From Microbacterium sp. BH-3-3-3 (lineage in GTDB: Bacteria > Actinomycetota > Actinomycetes > Actinomycetales > Microbacteriaceae), in NCBI RefSeq assembly GCF_001792815.1, contig NZ_CP017674.1:434001-498000 (forward strand): a DNA stretch of 64,000 nucleotides. The letters run 5' to 3'. This document shows positions 41,544 through 54,297 of the stretch, piece by piece. Each line of letters opens with the position of its first letter. Within the stretch, counting starts at the first letter, position 1. The notes under the pieces are model-generated. The model was not told where the DNA came from. It worked only from the letters and a program-made list of their open reading frames with translations, and did not search any database. Made by a program: the position numbers and the translations under genes.

Positions 41544-43147
41544 CCCTCTTCTCCGGTCCGGGGAAGCCGCACGGCGAAGGCGGCGCCGTCACCGGGTGCG
41601 GTGCGCACCGTGATCTCGCCGCCGTGGGCTCGCACGATGTCGCGGCTGATGGCCAGCCCCAGCCCGCTCCCGTGCGTCGAGGACTTGCGCACGGCGTCAC
41701 CGCGGAAGAAGCGCTCGAACAGACGCGCCTGCTCGCTGACGCTGATGCCCGGGCCGTCGTCGGCGACCACGACGGTCACGGATCGGGCATCCGCCGTCAC
41801 GGTGACGGCCACCGCTCCGCCGCGCGGGTTGTACTTGACCGCGTTGGAGAGCAGGTTGTCGATCACCTGCCGCACCCGGTGCGCGTCGACGACGGCGATG
41901 ACTCCGTCGTCGATCCCCGTTCCGTCGAGGCGGATCTGCTGTTCGACGGCGCGCGGCATGATCGAGTGGATGGCGGTGCGGACCAGGGCCGAGACATCGG
42001 CCGGCACACGTTCCAGGTCGACCCCGAAGCCCTCTCCCGACGCCGTGGACAGGGCGAGGATGTCGGCGACCAGTTCCGACAGACGTGCCGCATTGCGCTC
42101 GGCCACCTCGAGCCGCTCCCGGGTGGCCTCGGTGATCGTGTCGTCGTCGAGGGCCAGATCGAGGTACCCGAGGATCGAGGTCAGCGGGGTGCGCAGCTCG
42201 TGCGAGACGCTCGCGACGAAGTCCTCCCGGATGCGACGCGCCTGCTCCTCCACGGTGACGTCGCGCGACACGATGATGCCGCCGGCATCCTCGCCCGCCC
42301 GAGCGGGGAGACGCCGCGCGGTGACGCTCAGCGCGCGGCGGCCCTCGCCGGGCTGTCCGTACCAGACGAGCTCGCCCTCGAAGGCTTCGCCGGCGCGCGC
42401 GCGGGCCAGCGGGGCGTCCCGCGGCGCGATGGGCGTCGCGCCGTCCGCGGCGAAGACGGCCAGGTCGCGTCCCAGGGCGTCGACGGGGTCGAGCAGGCGC
42501 GCGTGCGCGGTGTTCGTGACCACGAGCTCCCCCGTCGGCGTCACGCTCGTGACGCCGAAGTCGACGGCATCCAGCACCTCGGTGACCAGATCCTCCTGTC
42601 GGCGCGACCGGTCGACGGCGCGCCGGAGCTCGGTGGACTGCTTCTCCAGCAGAGCACGTTGGGCGCGGGTCCGGCGGGAGGTCAAGTGCGCCATGGATGC
42701 CAGAGCGGCGAGGGTGAAGGGAAGGATCAGCGTGGAGGCGCTGAAGCGTTGCAGGGGGTCGGTCGCCAACTGCTGCAACATGACCGCGCAGATCACCGCG
42801 GTGAACGCGATCACGCCGCGCAGACCGAGGATCATGCCCACCCAGATCGCGGGGAAGGCCCAGAGCAGACCCACTCCGGCGAGGGGAGCGCCCACACGCA
42901 GCATGGCGACCGCGAGCACGTCGACGATGGGCACGAGACCGACCGTCCACCACGGAATCCGCTGCCACGGCGCCAGGACGCTGACGATGGCGACGATGAA
43001 GATCACTGCCGCACCCGCGACGAAGAAGGGGCCCGAGACGACCTGACCGAGCGCGATCGACACCACGACAACGATCAGGGTCGCTGCCGACAGAAGCAAC
43101 TGGTTCGACAGGATGCTGCGACGGAGGCCGAGACGCTCACTGTTCAT
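41540..43147 (-). CDS. Membrane sensor histidine kinase
   Basis: A 535-residue kinase with about six N-terminal helices (residues 18-170), a coiled linker, a PAS-like domain (EVLDAVDFGVTSVTPTGELV, ending near IIVSRDVTVEE), then HisKA with SHELRTPLTSILGYLDLA (phospho-His), and a HATPase domain with N box DNLLSNAVKYN, G1 VVADDGPGIS and G2 GSGLGLAISRDIV. I start at ATG 43147 (MNSERLG), which puts the first helix at a normal distance; an in-frame ATG at 43180 is possible. It forms a coupled pair with the degenerate GGDEF gene. Confidence 0.9.
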   Translation of the reverse strand: MNSERLGLRRSILSNQLLLSAATLIVVVVSIALGQVVSGPFFVAGAAVIFIVAIVSVLAPWQRIPWWTVGLVPIVDVLAVAMLRVGAPLAGVGLLWAFPAIWVGMILGLRGVIAFTAVICAVMLQQLATDPLQRFSASTLILPFTLAALASMAHLTSRRTRAQRALLEKQSTELRRAVDRSRRQEDLVTEVLDAVDFGVTSVTPTGELVVTNTAHARLLDPVDALGRDLAVFAADGATPIAPRDAPLARARAGEAFEGELVWYGQPGEGRRALSVTARRLPARAGEDAGGIIVSRDVTVEEQARRIREDFVASVSHELRTPLTSILGYLDLALDDDTITEATRERLEVAERNAARLSELVADILALSTASGEGFGVDLERVPADVSALVRTAIHSIMPRAVEQQIRLDGTGIDDGVIAVVDAHRVRQVIDNLLSNAVKYNPRGGAVAVTVTADARSVTVVVADDGPGISVSEQARLFERFFRGDAVRKSSTHGSGLGLAISRDIVRAHGGEITVRTAPGDGAAFAVRLPRTGEEG

Positions 43148-43244
43148 GGTGCGCCATGGCCTCGACCATAGCCTTTTCATTGGCTCGGTGGGGGCGCGGG
43201 CACCCGTGGCGCGCAGAAATGGCGCCCGTCGCGCAGCGCTCGGA

Positions 43245-43691
43245 TCAGAAGCCGAAGTCTCCCCCGAAATCACCGCCGAAGTCGCCGCCGAAGTCACCGC
43301 CGAAGTCACCGCCTCCGAAATCACCCCCGCCGACGTCTGCTGCACCGGCGTCGCCCTCTCCCCCGGTGGAGTCGGCGACGGCCGAATCCGCGGACGCCCC
43401 GTCGGCGAATCCGGCGTCGTAGCCGGGATCGAAGAGCGCGCCCACGAGCGCCGACCCCACCACGTAGCCGCCGATGGTGCCGAGCATCGAGGCCCCGAGC
43501 ATCGATCCGAACCCGGGTCCACCCCCGAACGACCGCCCGCCGAAGGTGCGCTCCATGAAACCCGGCTGCGTGTACTCGGCGCGGGTCGCCGCGCGCGCCA
43601 ACGACGACGGATCGTCGCCGGTCGGTCGCTCCGACGCCGGCAGGCCGGCGGACATCTCCTGCAGCACCTGTTGGCGCTGTGCGGGAGTCAA
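43245..43691 (-). CDS. Glycine-rich protein with (D-F-G-G) repeat tail, probable frameshift at start
   Basis: A 148-residue frame beginning with TTG (TPAQRQQVLQEMSAGLP). It has a hydrophobic Gly/Ala segment (LGASMLGTIGGYVVGSALVG at about residues 65-84) and ends in eight DFGG-like repeats. The only good ribosome-binding site (GAAAGGGATCTG) lies before an ATG at 43713 that opens another frame, MGFLDRP. One fewer base between 43691 and 43713 would join them as MGFLDR-TPAQRQQ. So either a base is wrong or the TTG is used. Function unknown; the repeat tail resembles those of surface or scaffold proteins. Confidence 0.65.
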   Translation of the reverse strand: MTPAQRQQVLQEMSAGLPASERPTGDDPSSLARAATRAEYTQPGFMERTFGGRSFGGGPGFGSMLGASMLGTIGGYVVGSALVGALFDPGYDAGFADGASADSAVADSTGGEGDAGAADVGGGDFGGGDFGGDFGGDFGGDFGGDFGF

Positions 43692-43816
43692 CCGGCCGAT
43701 CGAGGAAGCCCATCAGATCCCTTTCCCGGGTGGTGTCCGCTCACGGTAGAAGGCGCGGCTTGGAGCGGGCTGGGGCTTGTGCCGTGCGCCCCGGCTCCCC
43801 GCCGGCTCCCCGGGTG

Positions 43817-44368
43817 TCATCCCCGTCGGGCGAGAGCCTCGCTCGTCCACCGCGCGTATCGCGCCCAGGGGGCGTCGACCCCCTCGGCCAGAGCCGCCAC
43901 GTGTGCCGACAGCGCCGGGCTGCGGCGGAACCATTCCGTCCGGTCGAACCGGTCGTCGGCGAACTGGGCGTGCCGGCGCCGTTCGACCAGACGGTCGCCG
44001 AGTTCGAGCGCCAGCAGCTCGTCGTGCCAGATCGCGGCCAGACGCCTGCGAGGGCGGGCCGAGGTGCCGATCTTGATGCGGTCGCCGAATCGCAGGTAGT
44101 AGACGACGTCGACCCGCGGCGGCGGGAGCTCACCGTCGATCGGATCCCCGTGCCGCCATTCGCACACGGCGCACAGCCACCCACTCGGCCACCGCACCCC
44201 CAGACGCGATCCGCAGAGGATGCAGGGGGTCGGGAGCAGATCGGTCACCCCGTCGGCGGATGCCGCCCACTCGGCGCTGACGGCTAGATGCCACGCGCAG
44301 AGCGAGACGGGGGCGTCGGCGACGGCGGGCCCGAGGCAGCGATCGGCGAGACAGTCGGGGGCGGACAC
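43817..44368 (-). CDS. Zinc-finger GIY-YIG (T5orf172-like) nuclease-domain protein
   Basis: A 183-residue protein. The first 75 residues hold two probable zinc sites: C6-x4-C11 with C24-x2-H27, and C49-x2-C52 with C66-x2-C69. Residues 86-150 fit the GIY-YIG fold of the T5orf172 group: VVYYLRFGD then IKIGTS (Lys99, Gly101), an Arg cluster at 107-109, Glu129 in LVERRRHAQF and TEWF at 144-147. Such domains cut or bind DNA. GTG at 44368 lies 6 bases after TAGCGT within a promoter box shared with uvrA and uvrB, so I infer a leaderless, DNA-damage-induced gene. Confidence 0.78.
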   Translation of the reverse strand: MSAPDCLADRCLGPAVADAPVSLCAWHLAVSAEWAASADGVTDLLPTPCILCGSRLGVRWPSGWLCAVCEWRHGDPIDGELPPPRVDVVYYLRFGDRIKIGTSARPRRRLAAIWHDELLALELGDRLVERRRHAQFADDRFDRTEWFRRSPALSAHVAALAEGVDAPWARYARWTSEALARRG

Positions 44369-44374
44369 GGCTCC

Positions 44375-44397
44375 ACGCTACGTCCGGCCCCCGACAT
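44375..44397 (-). promoter_or_regulatory. DNA-damage-type (PafBC-like) promoter of the GIY-YIG gene
   Basis: ATGTCGGGG, 8 bases (GCCGGACG) and TAGCGT on the minus strand, then exactly 6 bases to the GTG start; the arrangement is identical to uvrA and uvrB. Confidence 0.65.
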
Positions 44398-44403
44398 CGG
44401 GGC

Positions 44404-46692
44404 TCACTCCCCCGCGACCGGGGCCTCCAGCGTCAGGAAGAGCCCGGCGTACGGCCCCAGCTCGAGCGAGAAGCTCTGCAGTTCGTCGACGCGACCCACC
44501 GCGTCGCCCGTCTCGGCGTCGACGGCGGTGCTCTGCGGGACCAACCACTCGGAGCGCACCGTTCCCTCGATCGTCTCGCCCGAGAAGTTCAGCACCGTGA
44601 TCTGCAGCGGGGCCTCGTCGAGGTGCTTGTCGCCACCGTCGAGCCGGTGCACCATCACGAGCATGCTCGGGTGTCCGACCTGCGGGATGTCGACCTGCGA
44701 GGCGACGGCGATGCCGTTCTCGCGACGGATCCGCAGCACGTCGCGGAGCCCCGAGAGGAACGAATCGGGGTCGTCCTGCTGGCTGCCCAGCGAGCCGTAG
44801 AGCGACCGGGCCCGCGGCATCCCGGATGCCGATGACGAGGCCTCCGGGGCCACGTCGAGCAGGTCGTGCGCCCCGCGCTCGATCCATCGCGTGTCGCCCG
44901 ACGAGATGAGGTGTCTCACATCGTCGGCGGGGAGGGTCAGGGATCCGGTCAGATCCCATCCCGACAGCGCGAACACCCCGGGCTGCCATGAGTTGTACTT
45001 CACCAGCAGCAGGTGGGCGTCGCGGATCGCCGGCACGTCGCTCTCGGAGATCTCGGCGAGAGTCGCCTTGCCCTGCGTCGCCGCGATGAGCGACGTCATC
45101 GTGCACGCGATGCCGTTCTGCGTGAAGACGAGGTTGTAGTCGGCCTCGACGGTCAGCTTCTCGGTCAACTCGGATCGCACCATCTCGGCGATCTCGCCAC
45201 CGGTGTGCTCGCCGTGACGGAACGGATACAGGGTGTCGCGATGCGTGGTCGCCCAGTGCACCAGCTCATACGTCAGCTCGTCGTGGTTCTGCATGCCGTG
45301 CACGAGCTGCGCCGGTTCGAGACCGGTCTCGAGCGCGGTGGTCAACGCGAGGCGCAGGAACTCCGTGTTCGCCGTCGCCAGAGCGTGGTGGTATCCCGGA
45401 CGCGTGACGAAGTCGTACGAGAGGTCGGCACCCACCGCACCGGTGTCGCGGATGTCCTCCATCGTGAGGTTCAGCTCCTGGAAGGTGAACCCCCCGACCT
45501 TGCGCACCATGCCGGCGATGATGTGGTTCGCCGCGTGCGACAGGGGGTGCCCCTCCGACCAGGCCGGAAGACCCTCCGCGCTCTTCTCGACGCCGAGGAA
45601 GCCGTTGGCGTCGAGGCGCAGAGCGCTGGTGCCCAGGTCACCGAGCGAGTGCAGCGCGTCGCCGATCACCAGACGCATCCCCGCGAAGGTGGGGTCGAGC
45701 CAGTTGATCGACGGCTGGCCCTCCTTGAAGTAGTGCAGGTAGACCCACCGGCGCTCCATGCCGTCGGTGCCGACCACCGGGGCGGTCGCGCTCCAGTTGG
45801 TCTCTTTCACGCCCGGCGTGTAGAAGATGACCCGCTGCAGTTCGCCGATGATGTATCCGCGCGCACTGAGCTCGCGCTCGGTGTCGGAGTCGAGGTTGAC
45901 CGAGTCCCGTCCCGCGGGCACCTCCGGCAGGAGTCCCCAGTCCTCCCGGGGAATCTCGACCATGTGGTAGATGCCGGGGTAGTCCTTGTACGCCATCTCG
46001 GCGAGCCGGAAGTCGGCGCCCTTGCCGGTGTGGCCGGGCACGATGTCGTCGATGACGCTGCCACCGTGTGCGTCGGCCACGTCGGCGACGCGGCGGAAAG
46101 CGTTCTCATCGCCGAAGTCCGGGTCGATCTGGGTGCTGATGCGGTCGAAGTGGCCGTCGACGCTGGGGGTCTCCTGCCATCCGGTGATCCCGCCGGCCCG
46201 CTTCACCGGACCCGTGTGGATGCCGTTGATGCCCACCCACTCGAAGGCCTCCCAGAGCGCCTCGTTGCCGAGGGATTCGAGGAAGGATTCCCCCGGTCGC
46301 GTGATCAGCGAGATGGGATAGGCGGTGAACCACACGTCCGTCGAATCGATGGCGCGTCGCGCGTCGGGCCGAGCGTAGGGGTTCCGCCACATCGACGGCT
46401 GTCCCGACAGCTGTCGGCTGAGGACGTCGGCGTCTTTGAGCATCGACTGGCGCACGAGCCACTCGACGTACGAGGGGTTCATTCCGTTCGCGTTGCGCGG
46501 ATCCGTCAGGAACCGTCGCAGAGTTCCCCCTCGGAACTGATCCCGCGGGCGGAGCCTGCGGGGTCGAGCCGGGTACCTCTGCTCGTCGTAACTGATCTCC
46601 GACGCGGTCTCGGCCACGTCGTCTGCAGTCACCTCTCCCACCGTCTGGCCATCGGTACCCTGATCCATCGTCCGCTCGTCGGCGTCGTCCAC
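44404..46692 (-). CDS. treS: GH13 trehalose synthase-like (maltose alpha-D-glucosyltransferase family) enzyme
   Basis: A 762-residue GH13 protein. After about 60 polar residues come an (alpha/beta)8 domain with SVIDDIVPGHTGKGADF, the probable nucleophile in SALRLDANGFLG, acid/base Glu in FTFQELNLTME and the third Asp in MQNHDELTYELV, and a C-terminal beta domain (ITVLNFSGETIEG). TreS enzymes isomerise maltose and trehalose; the active-site wording here differs from classical TreS (EANQ), so specificity is open. GTG at 46692 follows AGGAGG by 6 bases; the GTG at 46707 lies upstream of that site. Confidence 0.7.
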   Translation of the reverse strand: MDDADERTMDQGTDGQTVGEVTADDVAETASEISYDEQRYPARPRRLRPRDQFRGGTLRRFLTDPRNANGMNPSYVEWLVRQSMLKDADVLSRQLSGQPSMWRNPYARPDARRAIDSTDVWFTAYPISLITRPGESFLESLGNEALWEAFEWVGINGIHTGPVKRAGGITGWQETPSVDGHFDRISTQIDPDFGDENAFRRVADVADAHGGSVIDDIVPGHTGKGADFRLAEMAYKDYPGIYHMVEIPREDWGLLPEVPAGRDSVNLDSDTERELSARGYIIGELQRVIFYTPGVKETNWSATAPVVGTDGMERRWVYLHYFKEGQPSINWLDPTFAGMRLVIGDALHSLGDLGTSALRLDANGFLGVEKSAEGLPAWSEGHPLSHAANHIIAGMVRKVGGFTFQELNLTMEDIRDTGAVGADLSYDFVTRPGYHHALATANTEFLRLALTTALETGLEPAQLVHGMQNHDELTYELVHWATTHRDTLYPFRHGEHTGGEIAEMVRSELTEKLTVEADYNLVFTQNGIACTMTSLIAATQGKATLAEISESDVPAIRDAHLLLVKYNSWQPGVFALSGWDLTGSLTLPADDVRHLISSGDTRWIERGAHDLLDVAPEASSSASGMPRARSLYGSLGSQQDDPDSFLSGLRDVLRIRRENGIAVASQVDIPQVGHPSMLVMVHRLDGGDKHLDEAPLQITVLNFSGETIEGTVRSEWLVPQSTAVDAETGDAVGRVDELQSFSLELGPYAGLFLTLEAPVAGE

Positions 46693-46719
46693 TCCCGACC
46701 TCCTCACGTCTGACCTCCG

Positions 46720-46742
46720 ACGCTACCCGGTTCCGGCGACAT
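46720..46742 (-). promoter_or_regulatory. Promoter of the GH13 gene, partial damage-type box
   Basis: ATGTCGCCG, 8 bases (GAACCGGG) and TAGCGT. The TGTCG core and -10 fit the uvr boxes but the GTG part does not, and the mRNA has a leader with a ribosome-binding site. Confidence 0.4.
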
Positions 46743-46793
46743 CGCCCCGGGCCATTGACCTCGGCGGGTCGGATAGGAGAAGGGCTCAGACGG

Positions 46794-48005
46794 TCACGGC
46801 GAGGGGCGAACCGCGCGCAGCGACACGAGGGCGGCGCCGAGAGCCGCGGCGCACATCGCCAAGACCACGACGAGGAACCAGAACCACCCCACCGAGCCGA
46901 ACACCACGCCGAGCAGCCATCCGAACACGCTCGACCCGGCGTAGTAACCGAGGTAATACAGAGACGACGCCTGCGCGCGGGCCTCCGGCGCGGCCGCGAC
47001 GGGCGTCCACCCGGATGCCACCGCGTGCGCGCCGAAGAAGCCCGCGGTGAAGAGGATCAACCCCACCACCACGACGACCAGAGCCGGGACCGCCATCAGC
47101 GCGACCCCCGTCGCCATCACGCCGATCGAGAGCGCCAGCACGGGGAACCGCCCGTACCGCACGGCCAGGGCCCCCGCGCGTGGGGATGACGCCGTGCCCG
47201 CGAGATAGGCGAGGAAGAGCAGGGTGACCAGGGCGGGCGCGAGCGAGAAGGGTGGAGCGGCGAGGTGGAACCCCAGGTAGTTGTAGACCGCCACGAACGC
47301 ACCCATGAGCAGGAAGCCCTGCGCGTACAGCGCCCGCTGCACCGGGGATCGCAGATTGACGCCGATCCTCCTGCGCACCGTGGGTCCGCGCTCTTCGCGA
47401 TCGCGCCCCGACACGAAACCCCGCGCACGGGGAATGAGAACCAGGAAGATCACCGCCGCCACGACGCAGACAAGAATGACGGATGCCACTCCCCACCGCC
47501 ATCCGGCGAGCTCGCCGACCCAACCCGAGACCACCCGGCCCGACAGGCCGCCCACGGTGGTTCCCGCGATGTACGAGCCGGCCGCCGCCGCCACGTGTCG
47601 AGGATGCACCTCTTCGCTCAGGTAGGCCAGGGCCACGGCAGGAACCGCACCGAGCGCCGCCCCCTCGAGCAGCCGCAGCGTCAGCAGCACGACGAGGTCG
47701 TCGGCGAGCAGGGTCGCCGCCCCGAGCACGGTCGCCAGGACGAGACCGGATGCCATCGCGGGCACCCGACCGATACGGTCGGCGACCAAGGACCAGGGAA
47801 GCACCGCGGCCGCCAGCCCTAGCGTCGACGCAGAAACCGTGAGGGCTGCCGAGGCCGGTCCCGACCCGATGTCGTCGGCGATCTGAGGAAGGACCGCTTG
47901 GGTGGCGTACAGCTGCGCGAACGTCGCGACGCCGCCGAAGAACAGACCGATCAGCAGCATCCGGTAGTCGCGACTCCCGGGTACGTGCCCCGAGAACGCG
48001 CTCAC
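46794..48005 (-). CDS. MFS transporter
   Basis: A 403-residue permease with 12 predicted helices. The first helix region is MLLIGLFFGGVATFAQLYAT, the loop 2-3 signature appears as LVADRIGRVPAMASG, and LEGAALGAVPAVALAYLSEE and WRWGVASVILVCVVAAV are typical of drug or sugar efflux MFS proteins of the YnfM/AraJ type. The substrate cannot be told. GTG at 48005 is 6 bases after a TAGAGT -10, suggesting a leaderless mRNA. Confidence 0.88.
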   Translation of the reverse strand: MSAFSGHVPGSRDYRMLLIGLFFGGVATFAQLYATQAVLPQIADDIGSGPASAALTVSASTLGLAAAVLPWSLVADRIGRVPAMASGLVLATVLGAATLLADDLVVLLTLRLLEGAALGAVPAVALAYLSEEVHPRHVAAAAGSYIAGTTVGGLSGRVVSGWVGELAGWRWGVASVILVCVVAAVIFLVLIPRARGFVSGRDREERGPTVRRRIGVNLRSPVQRALYAQGFLLMGAFVAVYNYLGFHLAAPPFSLAPALVTLLFLAYLAGTASSPRAGALAVRYGRFPVLALSIGVMATGVALMAVPALVVVVVGLILFTAGFFGAHAVASGWTPVAAAPEARAQASSLYYLGYYAGSSVFGWLLGVVFGSVGWFWFLVVVLAMCAAALGAALVSLRAVRPSP

Positions 48006-48011
48006 CCCTCG

Positions 48012-48017
48012 ACTCTA
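48012..48017 (-). promoter_or_regulatory. -10 element of the MFS gene (leaderless)
   Basis: TAGAGT on the minus strand is separated from the GTG start by CGAGGG, exactly 6 bases. The upstream 9-mer GTACCCCGA does not match the damage box. Confidence 0.45.
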
Positions 48018-48039
48018 GCCAGTCGTCGGGGTACGACGA

Positions 48040-48084
48040 AGCGCCGGGCGGCGTCCCCCACAACAGGGAACGCCACCCGGCGCT
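48040..48084 (-). terminator. Second stem-loop after the rRNA operon
   Basis: AGCGCCGGGCGGCGTCCC (48040-48057) pairs with GGGAACGCCACCCGGCGCT (48066-48084), with a wobble and a small bulge. It lies downstream of 5S rRNA and just before the MFS gene. Confidence 0.5.
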
Positions 48085-48115
48085 GACCACGAACACAAAA
48101 TGTGCCCGTAAATGC

Positions 48116-48147
48116 GGAATGGCCACCCAACATTGGGTGGCCATTCC
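48116..48147 (-). terminator. Terminator of the rRNA operon
   Basis: GGAATGGCCACCCAA and TTGGGTGGCCATTCC form a perfect 15-base stem with a 2-base centre, 14 bases after the 3' end of 5S rRNA. Confidence 0.8.
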
Positions 48148-48160
48148 GACTAAAAGAAGT

Positions 48161-48277
48161 CCGGCGGTGTCCTACTCTCCCACAGGGTCCCCCCTGCAGT
48201 ACCATCGGCGCTGAGAGGCTTAGCTTCCGGGTTCGGAATGTAACCGGGCGTTTCCCTCTCGCTATGGCCGCCGAAAC
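48161..48277 (-). rRNA. rrf: 5S ribosomal RNA
   Basis: On the minus strand the RNA begins GTTTCGGCGGCCATAGCG and ends ACACCGCCGGAC, about 117 bases, with the conserved CGAACCCGGAAG loop. It is the last gene of the rRNA operon, about 100 bases after 23S rRNA. Ends are estimated within a few bases. Confidence 0.9.
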
Positions 48278-48377
48278 ACTATTGATGTTTCAAAAACCAA
48301 CAACGACATCATCATTGTTGAGTTCCCGACCGTACATCGAGAACCACTCAGTGGACGCAAGCACCAAAAACGGTGTG

Positions 48378-53435
<5,058 letters not shown>

Positions 53436-53613
53436 AGAAAAATGCCCACCCAACCGGAATAAGGTCAAGGCAAGCGAGTTCAATCTGACCAAACAGGAAG
53501 TCAAAACTGACTATCCAGATGCCAACCCCCAAAAAGAGGATTGGACTTTGATCCAAAGGAATTCTCGCGATCCGAAGACCAACGAGGAATAAATTGGCAT
53601 TTGACAAGTGCAC

Positions 53614-53634
53614 GCTGTTGAGTTCTCAAGGAAC
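53614..53634 (-). promoter_or_regulatory. boxA-like antitermination element in the rRNA leader
   Basis: GTTCCTTGAGAACTCAACAG on the minus strand, about 180 bases upstream of 16S rRNA, has the TTGAGAACTCAA core often seen before actinobacterial rRNA genes. Confidence 0.5.
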
Positions 53635-53762
53635 GGACGCACCCACAGAAACAATCTCTCGACCTACCCGTGAGGCAATACGCCTAACACCACCGACACA
53701 ACCACAACACCACGCCCGAAGACGACCAGTGAAGGATGTAAACGCCGAGTGGCAGGATCCCA

Positions 53763-53791
53763 ACCCTAGACCAGAGAACCGAAACTCTCAA
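53763..53791 (-). promoter_or_regulatory. Candidate rRNA operon promoter
   Basis: TTGAGA and TAGGGT on the minus strand are exactly 17 bases apart. Transcription would start near 53756, giving a 320-base leader before 16S rRNA. The remainder of 53436-53970 contains no supported gene. Confidence 0.5.
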
Positions 53792-53970
53792 GACCACAGA
53801 TCAGGAAGTGGTTCGCTACATGAGGGGCTGCGGGGCCTTTCGGCCGCTCCGCTCTCCCCTGTGGGGCGAACAAGTAAAAGATTACGTGCCACCCGCCCCC
53901 TCAGCCAATCCAGCCACATCCCGGGCGTGTCGCACCCCCACACCCGCGGAAACACGCGGGAAACGACGAA

Positions 53971-54000
53971 GGCCCGCACGACGTGGAACGTCGCCGGGCC
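53971..54000 (-). terminator. Terminator after the small membrane protein gene
   Basis: GGCCCG-x-ACGACGT pairs with ACGTCG-x-CGGGCC around a short loop, 16 bases after the stop codon, and is followed by TTCGTCGTTT on the minus strand. Confidence 0.6.
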
Positions 54001-54016
54001 CGTGCTGCCGGATCGG

Positions 54017-54190
54017 TCAGACGCGGAGAGCAGCGCTCGAAAACTGCAGGGCAGCCTCGGTGTGTCCACCGGTGAACTCGATCCCGCCGAAGAACATCGC
54101 GCCGATGACGAGGGCGAACACGAACGCGATCGACAGGAACAGCACGGCGACGCCGGCGAGGGTGATCAGAAGAGGAAGTCGAGAAGCCAT
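54017..54190 (-). CDS. 57-residue single-helix membrane protein
   Basis: A short frame from ATG at 54190. It has an N-terminal basic residue, then one strongly hydrophobic helix (LLITLAGVAVLFLSIAFVFA and LVIGAMFFGG, residues 7-36), and a short hydrophilic tail. Codon use follows the genome (GTC, CTG, ATC) and a terminator follows, so it looks real. It lies between rpsA and the rRNA promoter. I do not recognise it; small single-pass proteins often act as partners of larger membrane complexes. Confidence 0.6.
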   Translation of the reverse strand: MASRLPLLITLAGVAVLFLSIAFVFALVIGAMFFGGIEFTGGHTEAALQFSSAALRV

Positions 54191-54247
54191 GCATCCATCT
54201 TGCCTTGTCCCGCTCGCGGGAAACCAGGGGTTGTCCCCACCAACGAC

Positions 54248-54283
54248 CGAAGGCCGACACCTCCGAAGAGGTGCCGGCCTTCG
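54248..54283 (-). terminator. Terminator of rpsA
   Basis: CGAAGGCCG-A-CACCTC pairs with GAGGTG-C-CGGCCTTCG around CGAA, 14 bases after the rpsA stop codon. Confidence 0.75.
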
Positions 54284-54297
54284 ATGTGAAGCGGTGA

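Noticed and set aside
43321..43713. The 130-codon frame beginning MGFLDRP
   Set aside because: After the first six residues it becomes Arg/Gly shadow sequence; the real protein continues in the neighbouring frame.
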